Made by a program: the position numbers and the translations under genes
Shown: positions 36,684-45,083 of the stretch, in pieces
Numbering within the stretch: the stretch's first letter is position 1
Layout: each line of letters opens with the position of its first letter
The notes under the pieces: model-generated
The model's input: the letters and a program-made list of their open reading frames with translations, nothing else
The model's database searches: none
What the model was told of the DNA's origin: nothing
Assembly (NCBI GenBank): GCA_005884115.1
Contig: VAXW01000004.1
Span: 124,001-188,000, forward strand
Direction of reading: 5' to 3'
Length of the DNA stretch: 64,000 nt
Origin: Actinomycetota bacterium
GTDB taxonomy: Bacteria > Actinomycetota > Thermoleophilia > Solirubrobacterales > Solirubrobacteraceae

Positions 36684-36794
36684 CGCGCTGGTCGCGATGG
36701 GCTTGCGGGCCCGCTGAGGCGGGGCGCGGTCGCCATGACCGCGTGCATCTACGGGCGCGATCGGCGTGGCGCCGCATCGACTACGCTGCAGCCC

Positions 36795-37577
36795 GTGCAG
36801 GAAGCTTGTGTCGACGGCGCCCTCGTGCCCCTGGAGCAGGCCCTCATCCCGGTCACGGACGAAGGGCTCCTGCGTGGTGACGGCGTGTTCGAGGTGATGC
36901 GCCTCTACGACGGTGTGCCCTTCGGGCGCGAGCCCCACCTGGAGCGCATGGCGCGCTCGGCGCAGAACCTGCGCCTGGAGCTCGACATCGGCGGCGTGGC
37001 GCGCGACATCGAGACGCTGCTGCAGAGCGCCACGCCCGGCGATGCGCTGCTGCGCGTGCTCGTCACGCGCGGCGGGCACCGGATCACGTTGATCGAGCCG
37101 CTGCCGGACATGCCCGATGCGCTTTCGCTCGGCTACGTGACGTACGCGCCGACGCACATTTTGGACGGCATCAAGTCGCTCTCCTACGGAGCCAACATGC
37201 TCGCCACGAGGCTCGCGCGCGAGCGCGGCTTCGATGAGGCTCTGCTCGTCACGCCTGAGGGCCACGTGCTCGAGTTACCGACGGCGTCGTTCTTCTGGGT
37301 GGCGGACGGCCGCGCGCATACGCCGCCGCTATCAGAGCACGTGCTCGACTCGATCACGCGCAGGATCGTGATGGAGATCGCCGATGCCGTAGAGGTCGAG
37401 ACCGCGCTCGCCGACCTCGAGCGCGCGGACGAGGCGTTCGTGGCATCGAGCGTGCGCGAGGTGATCGCGGTGGGTCAGATCGAGGAGCGCGTGCTCTCCG
37501 ATGAGCGCCCGGTGACGGACTCGATCTCAGAGCAGGTGAGCGCGCGCATCCAGGCCGAGCTGGCGGCGGTGCACTAA
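36795..37577 (+). CDS. Fold-type IV PLP enzyme (aminodeoxychorismate lyase / branched-chain aminotransferase family)
   Basis: About 260 residues from a GTG at 36795; the frame is open upstream to 36735. Family features: VTDEGLLRGDGVFEVMR, the PLP lysine at ~127 in DGIKSLSYGANMLATR, EALLVTPEGHVLELPTASFFWV and LDSITRRIVMEIA. The length and the GDGVFE motif suit aminodeoxychorismate lyase (PabC) or a D-amino-acid/branched-chain aminotransferase. No folate or branched-chain genes flank it, so the substrate is open. It is followed by a hairpin before the converging NarL regulator. Confidence 0.85.
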   Translation: MQEACVDGALVPLEQALIPVTDEGLLRGDGVFEVMRLYDGVPFGREPHLERMARSAQNLRLELDIGGVARDIETLLQSATPGDALLRVLVTRGGHRITLIEPLPDMPDALSLGYVTYAPTHILDGIKSLSYGANMLATRLARERGFDEALLVTPEGHVLELPTASFFWVADGRAHTPPLSEHVLDSITRRIVMEIADAVEVETALADLERADEAFVASSVREVIAVGQIEERVLSDERPVTDSISEQVSARIQAELAAVH

Positions 37578-37585
37578 GCGCCGAG

Positions 37586-37614
37586 ACGCCGGTGCAGTCG
37601 ACGACTCCCGGCGT
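37586..37614. terminator. Hairpin between convergent genes
   Basis: ACGCCGG and CCGGCGT pair as a 7-bp stem around a 15-base loop, nine bases past the stop of the PLP-enzyme gene and 40 bases from the stop of the converging regulator. It could end transcription from either side. It lacks a U-tract. Confidence 0.35.
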
Positions 37615-37653
37615 TGCTCGGCAAGCGGCCGGACCACCCCACCAACGACAGCG

Positions 37654-38304
37654 CTAGTCGACGAGCCGGCGGTGCGCGGCCCAGCGGCTCAGCTCGTGGC
37701 GGCTTGAGAGCTGAAGCTTGCGCAGCACGGCCGAGACGTGTGCCTCGACGGTCTTGACGGAGATGCCGAGCTGTGCGGCGATCTCCTTGTACATGTATCC
37801 GCGCGCAATGTGCTGGAGCACCTCGCGCTCGCGCACGGTCAGCAGGTCAAGCTCGGGATCTACCTGCGCGGCTGGGAGCTCGCCGGCGAACGCGTCGAGC
37901 ACGAAGCCCGCCAGGCGTGGCGAGAAGACGGCGTCGCCTTCGCTCACGCGGTGCACGGCGTCGGTCAGCTCGGGCCCGGAAATGGTCTTGGTCACATACC
38001 CGCGCGCGCCGGCGCGGATCAGCGCTATCACGTCTTCGGCAGCGTCGCTCACCGACAGCGCGAGGAAGCGCACCGACGGGCGGCTGTCGGCGACGCGGCG
38101 GATGACCTCGACCCCACCGCCTTCGGGCATGTGTACATCGAGCAGCACAACGTCGGGCTCGAGCTCCTCGATGGCCGCGACGGCGCTCTCCACCTCGCCG
38201 CACTCCCCGACCACCTCGACCTGCTCGCCGAGCAGCGTGCGCACCCCGGCTCGGAACAGCGCGTGATCATCGACGATCAGCACGCGAGGCGCGGCGGCGC
38301 TCAT
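37654..38304 (-). CDS. NarL/LuxR-family response regulator
   Basis: A 216-residue regulator, last gene of the envelope-stress operon. Receiver: VLIVDDHALFRAGVR, phospho-acceptor Asp56 (VVLLDVHMPEGGG) and Lys in GYVTKTI. The output is a GerE-type helix-turn-helix: LTVREREVLQHIARGYMYKEIAAQLGISVKTVEAHVSAVLRKL in its full extent. Its ATG overlaps the kinase stop by four bases, so kinase and regulator are made together. By analogy with LiaR and other PspC-linked regulators it would activate envelope-stress genes. Confidence 0.92.
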   Translation of the reverse strand: MSAAAPRVLIVDDHALFRAGVRTLLGEQVEVVGECGEVESAVAAIEELEPDVVLLDVHMPEGGGVEVIRRVADSRPSVRFLALSVSDAAEDVIALIRAGARGYVTKTISGPELTDAVHRVSEGDAVFSPRLAGFVLDAFAGELPAAQVDPELDLLTVREREVLQHIARGYMYKEIAAQLGISVKTVEAHVSAVLRKLQLSSRHELSRWAAHRRLVD

Positions 38305-39335
38305 GGTCGGCCCCGGCCGTCGATCGTGATCTCGACCTCGGTGCCCGTGCCGGGAGCCGAGCGCACGACGGCGCTCCCGCCCGCGCGTCGCATGCGCCCG
38401 ACGATCGACTCTCGCACGCCGCGGCGCTCCGGCGGAACTGCAGCAGGGTCGAAGCCGTTGCCCCTGTCGCGGATGAACACCTCGACGCGCTCGTCGGAGA
38501 GCTCTGCATACACGGACACCGCGCCCTCGCCCGCGAACTTGACCGCGTTGAGCATCGCCTCGCGGGCTGCAGCAACCGCGGCGCCGGCGCGCTCATCGAG
38601 CGCGCGCTCGCCGACTGCCACCACCTCCACCGAGCCGCCCGCGCCGGCCTCGACCTCGGCAGCCGCCGCTTCGAGTGCCGCCGCCACGCTCTCGCCGCGC
38701 CGGCCCGGGTCGCGGCCGGTAAGCCACGCGCGCAGCTCGCGCTCCTGCTGGCGCGCGAGCGTCGCGACCTGCCGCGGGTCGTCGGCGTCTCGCTGGATGA
38801 GCGCGAGCGTCTGCAGCACCGAGTCGTGCAGGTGCGCCCCGACGTCGGCGCGCTCCTGCGAGCGGATGCGCTCGGCTCTCTCGGCGGCGAGGCTGCGCGC
38901 GAGGCGGCGCCACGAGGGGGCGAAGATGAGCGCCAGGGCGATCAGCACCGCGAGCCCTGCGAGCACCGCTTCGCCCGCGGGGCGGACGCCGCCGTTGGCC
39001 CACAGGAAGGCGAATCCGGCGCCGAGCACGAGCACCACGCCGAGCCCGCCGCGGCTCACCTCGGGGCTGCCGAGCGTGCGCACGCGGGAGGGCGGCCGCC
39101 GCGAGAGCAGCTCGTGCGGGCGGTGGGCAGCCCAGCCGCGCCTGGCGCGCGGCCTGGAGGACGGCGAGCTCCAGATCAGCAGGCCCCCGACGGCAGCGAC
39201 GGCCGCGGGCCACACGATCGCGTCGCCCGGCCAGGGGCCGGTCGCACGCACGAGCAGCAGGCCGGCGCACAGCAAGAGGCCTGTTCCGAGCGCGATCCTG
39301 AGCGCACCGCGCGAAGGGTTCGCCGTGGGCGCCAT
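38301..39335 (-). CDS. LiaS/NarX-type sensor histidine kinase
   Basis: A 344-residue membrane kinase starting at ATG 39335. Residues 1-60 contain two hydrophobic helices, and another two lie at ~97-140, with no large extracellular domain, so it probably senses through the membrane or a partner protein. The HisKA_3 motif HLHDSVLQTLALIQ has His170 followed by Asp171. The ATPase domain has an N-box (AAREAMLNAVKFAG) and G boxes (IRDRGNGFDPAAVP, RESIVGRMRRAGG). It lies 14 bp downstream of the 61-aa membrane protein gene and overlaps the regulator. The PspC-toastrack protein upstream is the likely signal partner. Confidence 0.9.
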   Translation of the reverse strand: MAPTANPSRGALRIALGTGLLLCAGLLLVRATGPWPGDAIVWPAAVAAVGGLLIWSSPSSRPRARRGWAAHRPHELLSRRPPSRVRTLGSPEVSRGGLGVVLVLGAGFAFLWANGGVRPAGEAVLAGLAVLIALALIFAPSWRRLARSLAAERAERIRSQERADVGAHLHDSVLQTLALIQRDADDPRQVATLARQQERELRAWLTGRDPGRRGESVAAALEAAAAEVEAGAGGSVEVVAVGERALDERAGAAVAAAREAMLNAVKFAGEGAVSVYAELSDERVEVFIRDRGNGFDPAAVPPERRGVRESIVGRMRRAGGSAVVRSAPGTGTEVEITIDGRGRP

Positions 39336-39349
39336 CGCCCGAGATGATC

Positions 39350-39535
39350 TCAGTCGCGCCGCCGGCTCGAAAGGCCGCTGGCGAGCAGCGTCGCTCCCAC
39401 TACGCCGAGCAGCGCGGGGGCCACGTAGGCAAAACCGAGCTCCACGGTCCCCTGCGCGTCGAGCACCAGCAGAATGCCGAGCGCGAGCAGCGCAAGACCG
39501 CTGAAGAGCGATGCGATGTTGGGTCGGCGGGTCAT
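39350..39535 (-). CDS. 61-residue two-helix membrane protein
   Basis: A small protein (MTRRPNIASLFSGLALLALG...SSRRRD) whose ATG overlaps the stop of the PspC gene by four bases and which ends 14 bp before the kinase start. Two hydrophobic helices (LFSGLALLALGILLVLD and YVAPALLGVVGATLLASGL) are capped by basic ends, giving an in-in topology. It resembles small membrane proteins found beside PspC/LiaF modules, a LiaI-like role, but no specific family can be named with certainty. Its conserved position between sensor-partner and kinase suggests it is part of the signalling complex. Confidence 0.75.
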   Translation of the reverse strand: MTRRPNIASLFSGLALLALGILLVLDAQGTVELGFAYVAPALLGVVGATLLASGLSSRRRD

Positions 39536-40671
39536 TGGGCCGCTCCCAGCTGTGGTGGCGTTCGACAGGCGTCGTTGTTGCCATAGGCGCCGGGCTGGAA
39601 CCCTCCTCCGTGCCCGAGCGGTCGATCGGCGACGATCAGCGTCCCCAGACCCACGCGTCCGCTCAGCAGCAGGCGCGGCACGCCCGTTGGCGCGGAGGGT
39701 CGGTGGACCCAGTTCACGTCCAGCCCGCCGGATTCGCGGTCGAGCGCGCCCACGTATCCCGCGCCGATGTGCGCGTGCGTGGCGACGCAGACCCGGTCGG
39801 ATACGAGCACCACGATCTGGCCGGCGCCCAGTCGCACGTGCAGCGAGGTGTCTCCGGGCGGCAACTGCACGTCGCGCAGGTCGACTTCGAGGAGGCCTGC
39901 TCCGAGGCTGTAGGTGGAGCGCAGCTGGGCGAGCGCCGCCGGACGGTAGGTGCGTTCGCCAACGCCGCCGTGCAGGTCGGCGTGGGCGGCGGCGATCGCT
40001 GCGACCGGGAGCGCGAAGGCGAGAGCGGGAACAACCAGGCGGCGAGCTCCGGTGAAGGCCGCGAGCGCCAGCGCGGCGCCGAGCGCGACCACTGCCCACG
40101 CGGCCACGTGCCGCTCGGTCCCTGCCAGCCAGGCACCGGCGAGCGCGAGGAGCACGATTCCCGCCGTCACGGCCACTGCGAGCGCCAGGAAGCTCCACAG
40201 CCGCTGATCCGGACTGGGCGCGCGCTCCGGGTCGCTGCGTCGCTGCTCGCGGATGCGCCGGCGAAGGGCGATGCGAAGTCCGAGGGCGGCGACCCCGACG
40301 AGCGCGATCGTCCCGACCACGACGCCTGCCGGCCAGGCGGATCCGAGCGCCGGGTGGCTCGCGGCGGGCAGCCCCACGGCCGCAGCGGCGATCAGCGCCG
40401 CGGCGCCGGCGATCAGGCGCCAGGGCAGCTGGCGCAGGCGCAGCGGCGGAGCGCTCGCGCCCTCCTCGGGCACGAGCAAGAGGAAAGCGAGGTACAGCCA
40501 GAAGCCGATTCCGCCGAAGATGGCGAGGGCGACGAACGCGATGCGCAGGAGGATGGGATCGACGCCGAAGTGCGCGCCGAGGCCGCTGCAGACGCCGCCG
40601 ATGAGCCGGCCGCGACGGGTGCGGATCAGGCGCGCGCGCGGACGCTCGGGCGGGAGCTCAGAACTCGACAT
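39532..40671 (-). CDS. pspC: PspC-toastrack (LiaF-like) membrane protein
   Basis: A 379-residue protein. The PspC domain is at residues ~15-72 (RGRLIGGVCSGLGAHFGVDPILLRIAFVAL is its core, with a helix ending LYLAFLLLVPEEG). Several hydrophobic helices follow to ~225. The C-terminal third is beta-rich (LEVDLRDVQLPPGDTSLHVRLGAGQIVVLVSDRV) and fits the toastrack/DUF2154 fold of LiaF. In LiaFSR-type systems this protein restrains the kinase until the envelope is damaged. Here kinase and regulator follow in the same operon. Its start overlaps the cyclase gene end by 14 bp. Confidence 0.85.
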   Translation of the reverse strand: MSSSELPPERPRARLIRTRRGRLIGGVCSGLGAHFGVDPILLRIAFVALAIFGGIGFWLYLAFLLLVPEEGASAPPLRLRQLPWRLIAGAAALIAAAAVGLPAASHPALGSAWPAGVVVGTIALVGVAALGLRIALRRRIREQRRSDPERAPSPDQRLWSFLALAVAVTAGIVLLALAGAWLAGTERHVAAWAVVALGAALALAAFTGARRLVVPALAFALPVAAIAAAHADLHGGVGERTYRPAALAQLRSTYSLGAGLLEVDLRDVQLPPGDTSLHVRLGAGQIVVLVSDRVCVATHAHIGAGYVGALDRESGGLDVNWVHRPSAPTGVPRLLLSGRVGLGTLIVADRPLGHGGGFQPGAYGNNDACRTPPQLGAAQ

Positions 40672-41206
40672 CGCTGCCCTCCGTGACCGCGTGCAGCAGC
40701 ACCGGCGTCGAGACGTTGCGCAGCGCGTGCTCGCCCAGCTCCTGCAGGCGAAGGCCGCGCGTGCGAGCCGCCTTTGCCACCTCGTCGGTGACGAGCACCT
40801 CGCCCGGACCAGCCACGGCGGCGACGCGCGCAGCCACGTTCACGGCCGCGCCGAAGAAGTCGCCGTCCCACTCGATCGCGGGCCCGCAGTGGACGCCCAC
40901 GCGGAGCGGCGGGTCCGCGGCGCCGGGCAGCGCGTGCGAGACGATTCGCAGCCCCGCCGCGGCGGCCTCGCCGGGGTCGGCGATGCGCACCATGGCAGCA
41001 TCGCCGAGGGTCTTGACGACGTGAGCGTCGTGCCCGAGCTGGGCCTCGACGCCGAGCCTCAGGCGCCACGCGAGCTCGGCCGCGCGTGCGTCGCCCTCGA
41101 TCTCGGTGAAGGCGGTGAAGCCGGCGATGTCGACGAACAGGAACGCAGCCTCCGGCAGCGGCACCGGCGCCTGCGCCGCGCTGCGTTCTGTTGCCATCTC
41201 GAGCAT
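40658..41206 (-). CDS. Class III adenylate/guanylate cyclase domain protein
   Basis: A 182-residue stand-alone cyclase catalytic domain from ATG 41206, preceded by AGGAAG at nine bases (a GTG at 41239 is also in frame). The metal-binding Asp26 (FLFVDIAGFT) and Asp69 (VVKTLGDAAMV) are present, as is Lys65 at the purine-selecting position. The transition-state pair falls in FGAAVNVAARV (Asn123, Arg127). It should therefore be active as a homodimer, most likely making cAMP. It has no sensor or membrane domain. It is the first gene of the PspC-kinase-regulator operon, an unusual partnership. Confidence 0.85.
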   Translation of the reverse strand: MLEMATERSAAQAPVPLPEAAFLFVDIAGFTAFTEIEGDARAAELAWRLRLGVEAQLGHDAHVVKTLGDAAMVRIADPGEAAAAGLRIVSHALPGAADPPLRVGVHCGPAIEWDGDFFGAAVNVAARVAAVAGPGEVLVTDEVAKAARTRGLRLQELGEHALRNVSTPVLLHAVTEGSDVEF

Positions 41207-41437
41207 GGCGACAGTCTTCCTGCGCGGCACAGGGTGCACAATCGGGAATGTCCCCTAGGCGACCCTTGGATATCCCCGATCACGCGGGCGCCGCTCTAGG
41301 CGGGTGGCGGGAGATCGCTGATATGTTGCGCGCGGTGCGCCGGGAAGCCTGGTCGGCATTGCTCTGGGCATGCTTGACCTCTGGACATCCCGCCCCCCTG
41401 ATCGAGGAGCCGCGCCGCTCGCGAGGAGGAACGCGAG

Positions 41438-42439
41438 TTGATGCCGGTCGCGCTGGCGGCGCCGCTGTTCATCGCCTCGCTGACGGTGACGCTGACCGCC
41501 GCGCGCCTGTTCGCGCGTCGATTGGACATCGTCGGCATGAGGTTCGGCCTCTCGGAGACGATCATCGGCCTGCTGACCGCCGCGGCCGCTGACGGACCGG
41601 AGCTCTCGGCCGCCGTGATCGCGCTCGCGAAGGGCGAGCACGCGGTGAGCGCCGGCGTGGTCCTCGGCTCGAACATCTTCAACATCGCGGCGATGATCGG
41701 GCTCAGCGCGCTGCTCGCCGGCGGCGTGCACCTCGCGCGCACGGCGCTCGCGCTCGAGGGAGCGGTGGGGGCGCTCGTCACGCTGATCGCGGCGGGCGTG
41801 CTTCTCGACGCGCTCACGCCGTTGTGGGGCTTCATCCTGGTCGTGCCGGTGCTCGTCGGCTACCTGCTGCTCCTGATCGACGTCGCCGCAGCGGAGGCCC
41901 GGCTGCCGCTGCCGCGGGCGCTGCGACAGCCGCTTGCTGCGGTGCTCGCGACGCGTGCGCATCCGCGCCGGGCGCGGCCCGCGCACGAGCGCGGCCATCG
42001 CCGCGCGCTGGCGCTCATCACGACGGACGTCACGCTGATCGTCCTCGGCAGCATCGGCCTCGTGAACTCGGCGGTCGCCCTCGGCGAGCATTGGGGCATC
42101 TCGGGGACGGTGGTAGGCGTCCTCTTGCTGGGGCCGCTGACGAGCATTCCGAACGCGCAAACTGCGATCCGGCTCGGGCTCGCCGCACGCGGCGCGGCAC
42201 TTGTGAGCGAGACGTTCAACAGCAACACGATCAACCTGCTCGGAGGCGTCCTCGTCCCCGCCGCCTTCGCGGACGTCGCTGTTCACTCCTCGACGGAGAA
42301 GCTCGACCTCGCCTGGCTTGCGGCGATCACCCTTGCCTCGCTCTTCTGCCTCGGGCGCGCGCGCGGCATGGGCAGGGGCGCAGGCGCTTTGCTCGTGCTG
42401 CTGTACGGGGGCTTCGCGGCCTTCCAGGTGTCGGCGTGA
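41438..42439 (+). CDS. Sodium/calcium exchanger family (CaCA) antiporter
   Basis: A 333-residue membrane protein of the YrbG type with ten or so helices in two inverted halves. The two alpha-repeats are visible: ADGPELSAAVIALAKGEHAV followed by GSNIFN, and TSIPNAQTAIRLGLAARGAA followed by ETFNSNTINLLGG. The acidic residue that coordinates the cation is retained in repeat 1 (PELSAA), while repeat 2 has N-A-Q-T in place of the usual P-E-x-x-T, so ion specificity may be altered. AGGAGG lies eight bases before a TTG (41438) and 11 before ATG 41441; either could start the protein. Confidence 0.82.
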   Translation: MMPVALAAPLFIASLTVTLTAARLFARRLDIVGMRFGLSETIIGLLTAAAADGPELSAAVIALAKGEHAVSAGVVLGSNIFNIAAMIGLSALLAGGVHLARTALALEGAVGALVTLIAAGVLLDALTPLWGFILVVPVLVGYLLLLIDVAAAEARLPLPRALRQPLAAVLATRAHPRRARPAHERGHRRALALITTDVTLIVLGSIGLVNSAVALGEHWGISGTVVGVLLLGPLTSIPNAQTAIRLGLAARGAALVSETFNSNTINLLGGVLVPAAFADVAVHSSTEKLDLAWLAAITLASLFCLGRARGMGRGAGALLVLLYGGFAAFQVSA

Positions 42440-42516
42440 GGAGCGCGATTGCGCCGCTGGCGCCCACCGGCCTGGGGCGTCAAAGGCGAGCGCCCCCGCG
42501 GCTAGACTTCTGCGCG

Positions 42517-43872
42517 ATGGCGCTCCCGCCTGGCCCCAGAGCACCGGGCATCGTCAACCTCCTGCGCTTTGCGCGGCGGCCGCTCGAGCGCTTGCGCGCC
42601 TGGCGCGAGCGCTACGGCGATGTGGTCAGGGTGAAGCTGACGGGCTTCGGCACGGGCGTGTACGTCGCCGACCCGGACGCGATCCGCGAGCTGTTCACGG
42701 GCGAGCAGTCGGATCTGCGCGCCGGCGAGGCCAACTCGTTCATGGCGCCCGTGCTGGGCGCGCACTCGGTGCTCGTGCTGGACGGGCCCGAGCACATGCG
42801 CCAGCGAAAGCTTCTGCTGCCGCCGTTCGGCGGCTCGCGGGTGGCGGCATTCCGCGAGGTGATACGCGAGGTCGCCGAGCGCGAGGTGGCCGGCTGGCGC
42901 GAGGGGTCGACGCTCGTGCTGCGCCAGCGGATGCGCGCGCTGACCTTCGAGGTCATCTGCCGAGCGGTCTTCGGCGTCACCGAGTCCGCTCGCGTGGAGC
43001 GGCTTCGCGAGCTGCTGGGCGCGGTGATCGACTCGAGCCCGATCTACATGATCACGCCGCTGGCGCGCGCCGATCTCGGGCCGCTGAGTCCGGGCCGGCG
43101 CTTTGCGCGCCGCTTGCGGGCCGCCGATGAGGCGCTGTACGAAGAGATCCGCCGCCGCCGCGAGCAGCCGGATCTGGAGCAGCGAGGCGACGTGCTCTCG
43201 CTTCTGCTTCGCGCGCGCGATGAGCAAGGCGCGGCGATGAGCGACGGCGAGCTGCGCGATGAGCTGTTCACGATGCTCGGCGCCGGTCACGAGACGACCG
43301 CCACGGCGCTCGCCTTCGCCTTTGACCTCTTGCTGCGCCATCCCGCGGCGCTCGCCCGCCTGCGCGAGGAGCTCGAGCGCGGCGAGGACGATGCTTACCT
43401 CGACGCGGTGGTCAAGGAGACGCTGCGCCTGCGACCCGTGATCGACGCGGCCGAGCGCACGCTGACGCAGCCCCGGGTCGTCGCCGGCTTCGAGCTCCCG
43501 GCTGGAGTCAAGGTCTATCCGGGGATCGCGCTCGTGCACATGCGCGAGGACCTCTACCCGCGCGCGCACGAGTTTCGCCCCGAGCGCTTCGCCGACGCGG
43601 GGGCAGAGTCCTACTCATGGCTGCCCTTCGGCGGGGGGATCCGCCGCTGCATCGGGGCTGCTCTCGCGCAGGCGGAGATGGCAGAGGTGCTGCGCGCGAT
43701 CGTGCCGCGGGTCGAGCTTCGCCCGCTCCGCGAGCGCCCCGACCCGGTGGTCCTGCGCGGCATAACGCTGGCTCCGAAGCACGGCGTGCGGGTCGTCGTG
43801 GAGCGTGTGCTGCAGCCACCCGGCTCGCCCTCTGAAGGCCGCGGGCGCAAAGCGGCTGAGGTCGCGGCTTAG
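42517..43872 (+). CDS. Cytochrome P450 (CYP110-like)
   Basis: A 451-residue heme monooxygenase beginning MALPPGPRAPGIVNLLRFAR, the proline-rich hinge typical of class II-like bacterial P450s. The I-helix oxygen motif is AGHETTATAL (256-265), E-x-x-R is ETLR (301-304), the PERF motif is FRPERFAD, and the heme loop FGGGIRRCIGAALAQAE gives Cys378. The layout resembles the CYP110/fatty-acid hydroxylase-like group. It follows the antiporter by 77 bp in the same direction. No ferredoxin or reductase gene is nearby. Confidence 0.92.
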   Translation: MALPPGPRAPGIVNLLRFARRPLERLRAWRERYGDVVRVKLTGFGTGVYVADPDAIRELFTGEQSDLRAGEANSFMAPVLGAHSVLVLDGPEHMRQRKLLLPPFGGSRVAAFREVIREVAEREVAGWREGSTLVLRQRMRALTFEVICRAVFGVTESARVERLRELLGAVIDSSPIYMITPLARADLGPLSPGRRFARRLRAADEALYEEIRRRREQPDLEQRGDVLSLLLRARDEQGAAMSDGELRDELFTMLGAGHETTATALAFAFDLLLRHPAALARLREELERGEDDAYLDAVVKETLRLRPVIDAAERTLTQPRVVAGFELPAGVKVYPGIALVHMREDLYPRAHEFRPERFADAGAESYSWLPFGGGIRRCIGAALAQAEMAEVLRAIVPRVELRPLRERPDPVVLRGITLAPKHGVRVVVERVLQPPGSPSEGRGRKAAEVAA

Positions 43873-44146
43873 CTGCCGAGCGCCTCGGTCCAGCAGTCAG
43901 CGTCAGCCGCAAGCGGATGCTTGCTCTTGGCGAGGACCTCCGGTCGAGCGCACAGCACCGAAAGCCTCGCTGGGCGGCGGACGCGGGTAAAGAGCGTATG
44001 CAAGTTCTCAGCGTCAACCAGGCATGCGCTGACGTTACTCTGGGCGCGATCGGCGTTCAAGGCCGCAGCTGGTGCTGGCGCACGAGACGAATCTGGCTTC
44101 GATCTCGGCGAAGGACGCGCGATTGACTGCGAACGTCATCGCGACG

Positions 44147-44947
44147 ATGATGGCCGGGTGGAGGAGCGGCTCTCGGCGGCGTGCGATCGAAGGCGGCCCC
44201 GGTGCGTTGGCTAGCGAGGTGAGCGATCTGCTCGAGCAGGCGATCGCAGCCCACGGCGGCCGCGACCTGTGGGCGAACGCAAACGAGGTGGCCGTGCGGG
44301 TGTCATCCGGCGGGTTGGCGTTCGCTGCGAAGCTGCAGGGCTCGGCTGTGCGCGACGTCGAGGCGCGGGTCTCCACGCGCGCTCAGCAGGTCGTCTTCAG
44401 CCCCTATCCGCAGCCGGGGCAGCGGGGCGTTCTGAGACCTGACGGCTCGGTCCGCATCGAGACGGATGCGGGCGGGCTGGTCCAGGTGCGCACGGGCGCA
44501 CGGGCAGCGTTTGGCGACCTGCGCCACAAGTTGTGGTGGGACAAGCTCGACATCCTCTACTTCGGCGCGTATGCGATCTGGACGTACGTCTCGACTCCGT
44601 TCGTGTTCGTGCAGGAGGGATACGAGGTGCGCGAGCTCGAGCCCTGGGAGGAGAACCACGAGCGCTGGCGGCGGCTTGCGGTGACGTTCCCGGAGGGCGT
44701 CCACACGCACTCTCGGGAGCAGGTCTTCTACTTCGATGGCGACGGTGTTTTACGTCGCCACGATTACACCGCCGAGCCGCTGGGCAGCCTCGCGAAGGCG
44801 GCCCACTACTGCTTCGAGCATCGCGTCTTCGACGGCATGCTCGTACCCACGCGCCGGCGGGTCTTCCCGCGGCGGCGCAACAATCGCCATCGCTCGCGCC
44901 CGTTGCTGGTATGGATCGAGGTCAAGCACGCCGCTGTGCGGCGCTGA
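44147..44947 (+). CDS. Conserved hypothetical protein
   Basis: About 266 residues if started at ATG 44147; the frame is open from 44072 and a GTG at 44219 (VSDLLEQAIAAHGG) could also be the start. There is no signal peptide or membrane helix. The C-terminal two-thirds look like one mixed alpha/beta domain with many aromatic residues (LWWDKLDILYFGAYAIWTYV; PWEENHERWRRLAVTFPEG; FYFDGDGVLRRHDYTAEPLG). The pattern, including the 'AHGG' opening, recalls proteins annotated only as hypothetical in actinobacteria, possibly lipid- or steroid-binding. No catalytic motif is evident. Function is not assigned. Confidence 0.65.
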   Translation: MMAGWRSGSRRRAIEGGPGALASEVSDLLEQAIAAHGGRDLWANANEVAVRVSSGGLAFAAKLQGSAVRDVEARVSTRAQQVVFSPYPQPGQRGVLRPDGSVRIETDAGGLVQVRTGARAAFGDLRHKLWWDKLDILYFGAYAIWTYVSTPFVFVQEGYEVRELEPWEENHERWRRLAVTFPEGVHTHSREQVFYFDGDGVLRRHDYTAEPLGSLAKAAHYCFEHRVFDGMLVPTRRRVFPRRRNNRHRSRPLLVWIEVKHAAVRR

Positions 44948-45031
44948 CGGCCGGCTCGAGCCCCGACCGAGGCGGCGCGCCGCGCGGGCACGTCCCCACC
45001 GCCGATCTCATCGCGAGATGCGCCTCGTTGC

Positions 45032-45049
45032 TTACCTCGCAGGTAATCG
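45032..45049. promoter_or_regulatory. Palindromic operator upstream of XRE regulator gene
   Basis: TTACCTCGCAGGTAA (45032-45046) has perfect 6-bp arms with a three-base centre. The 17-mer TACCTCGCAGGTAATCG (45033-45049) recurs exactly at 45883-45899. It lies 35 bases before the regulator start, suggesting autoregulation. Confidence 0.7.
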
Positions 45050-45083
45050 CTCGGGAGCGGCCTGAGGTCTACAGTCGGGCATC

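Noticed and set aside
37738..39504. 588-codon plus-strand frame over the NarL regulator and kinase
   Set aside because: Low-complexity Ser/Arg/Ala sequence antisense to two overlapping, fully motif-complete genes.
41824..42516. N-terminal extension of the P450 open frame back into the antiporter gene
   Set aside because: The sequence upstream of 42517 is Arg/Ala-rich shadow of the antiporter. The family-like start MALPPGPRAPG begins at 42517.
43869..44060. 63-codon minus-strand frame between the P450 and the hypothetical protein
   Set aside because: It reads plausibly (SNVSACLVDAENLHTLF) and the spacer is less GC-rich than its surroundings, but it overlaps the P450 stop, has no ribosome site and matches no family I know. 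A decayed gene is possible but unsupported.
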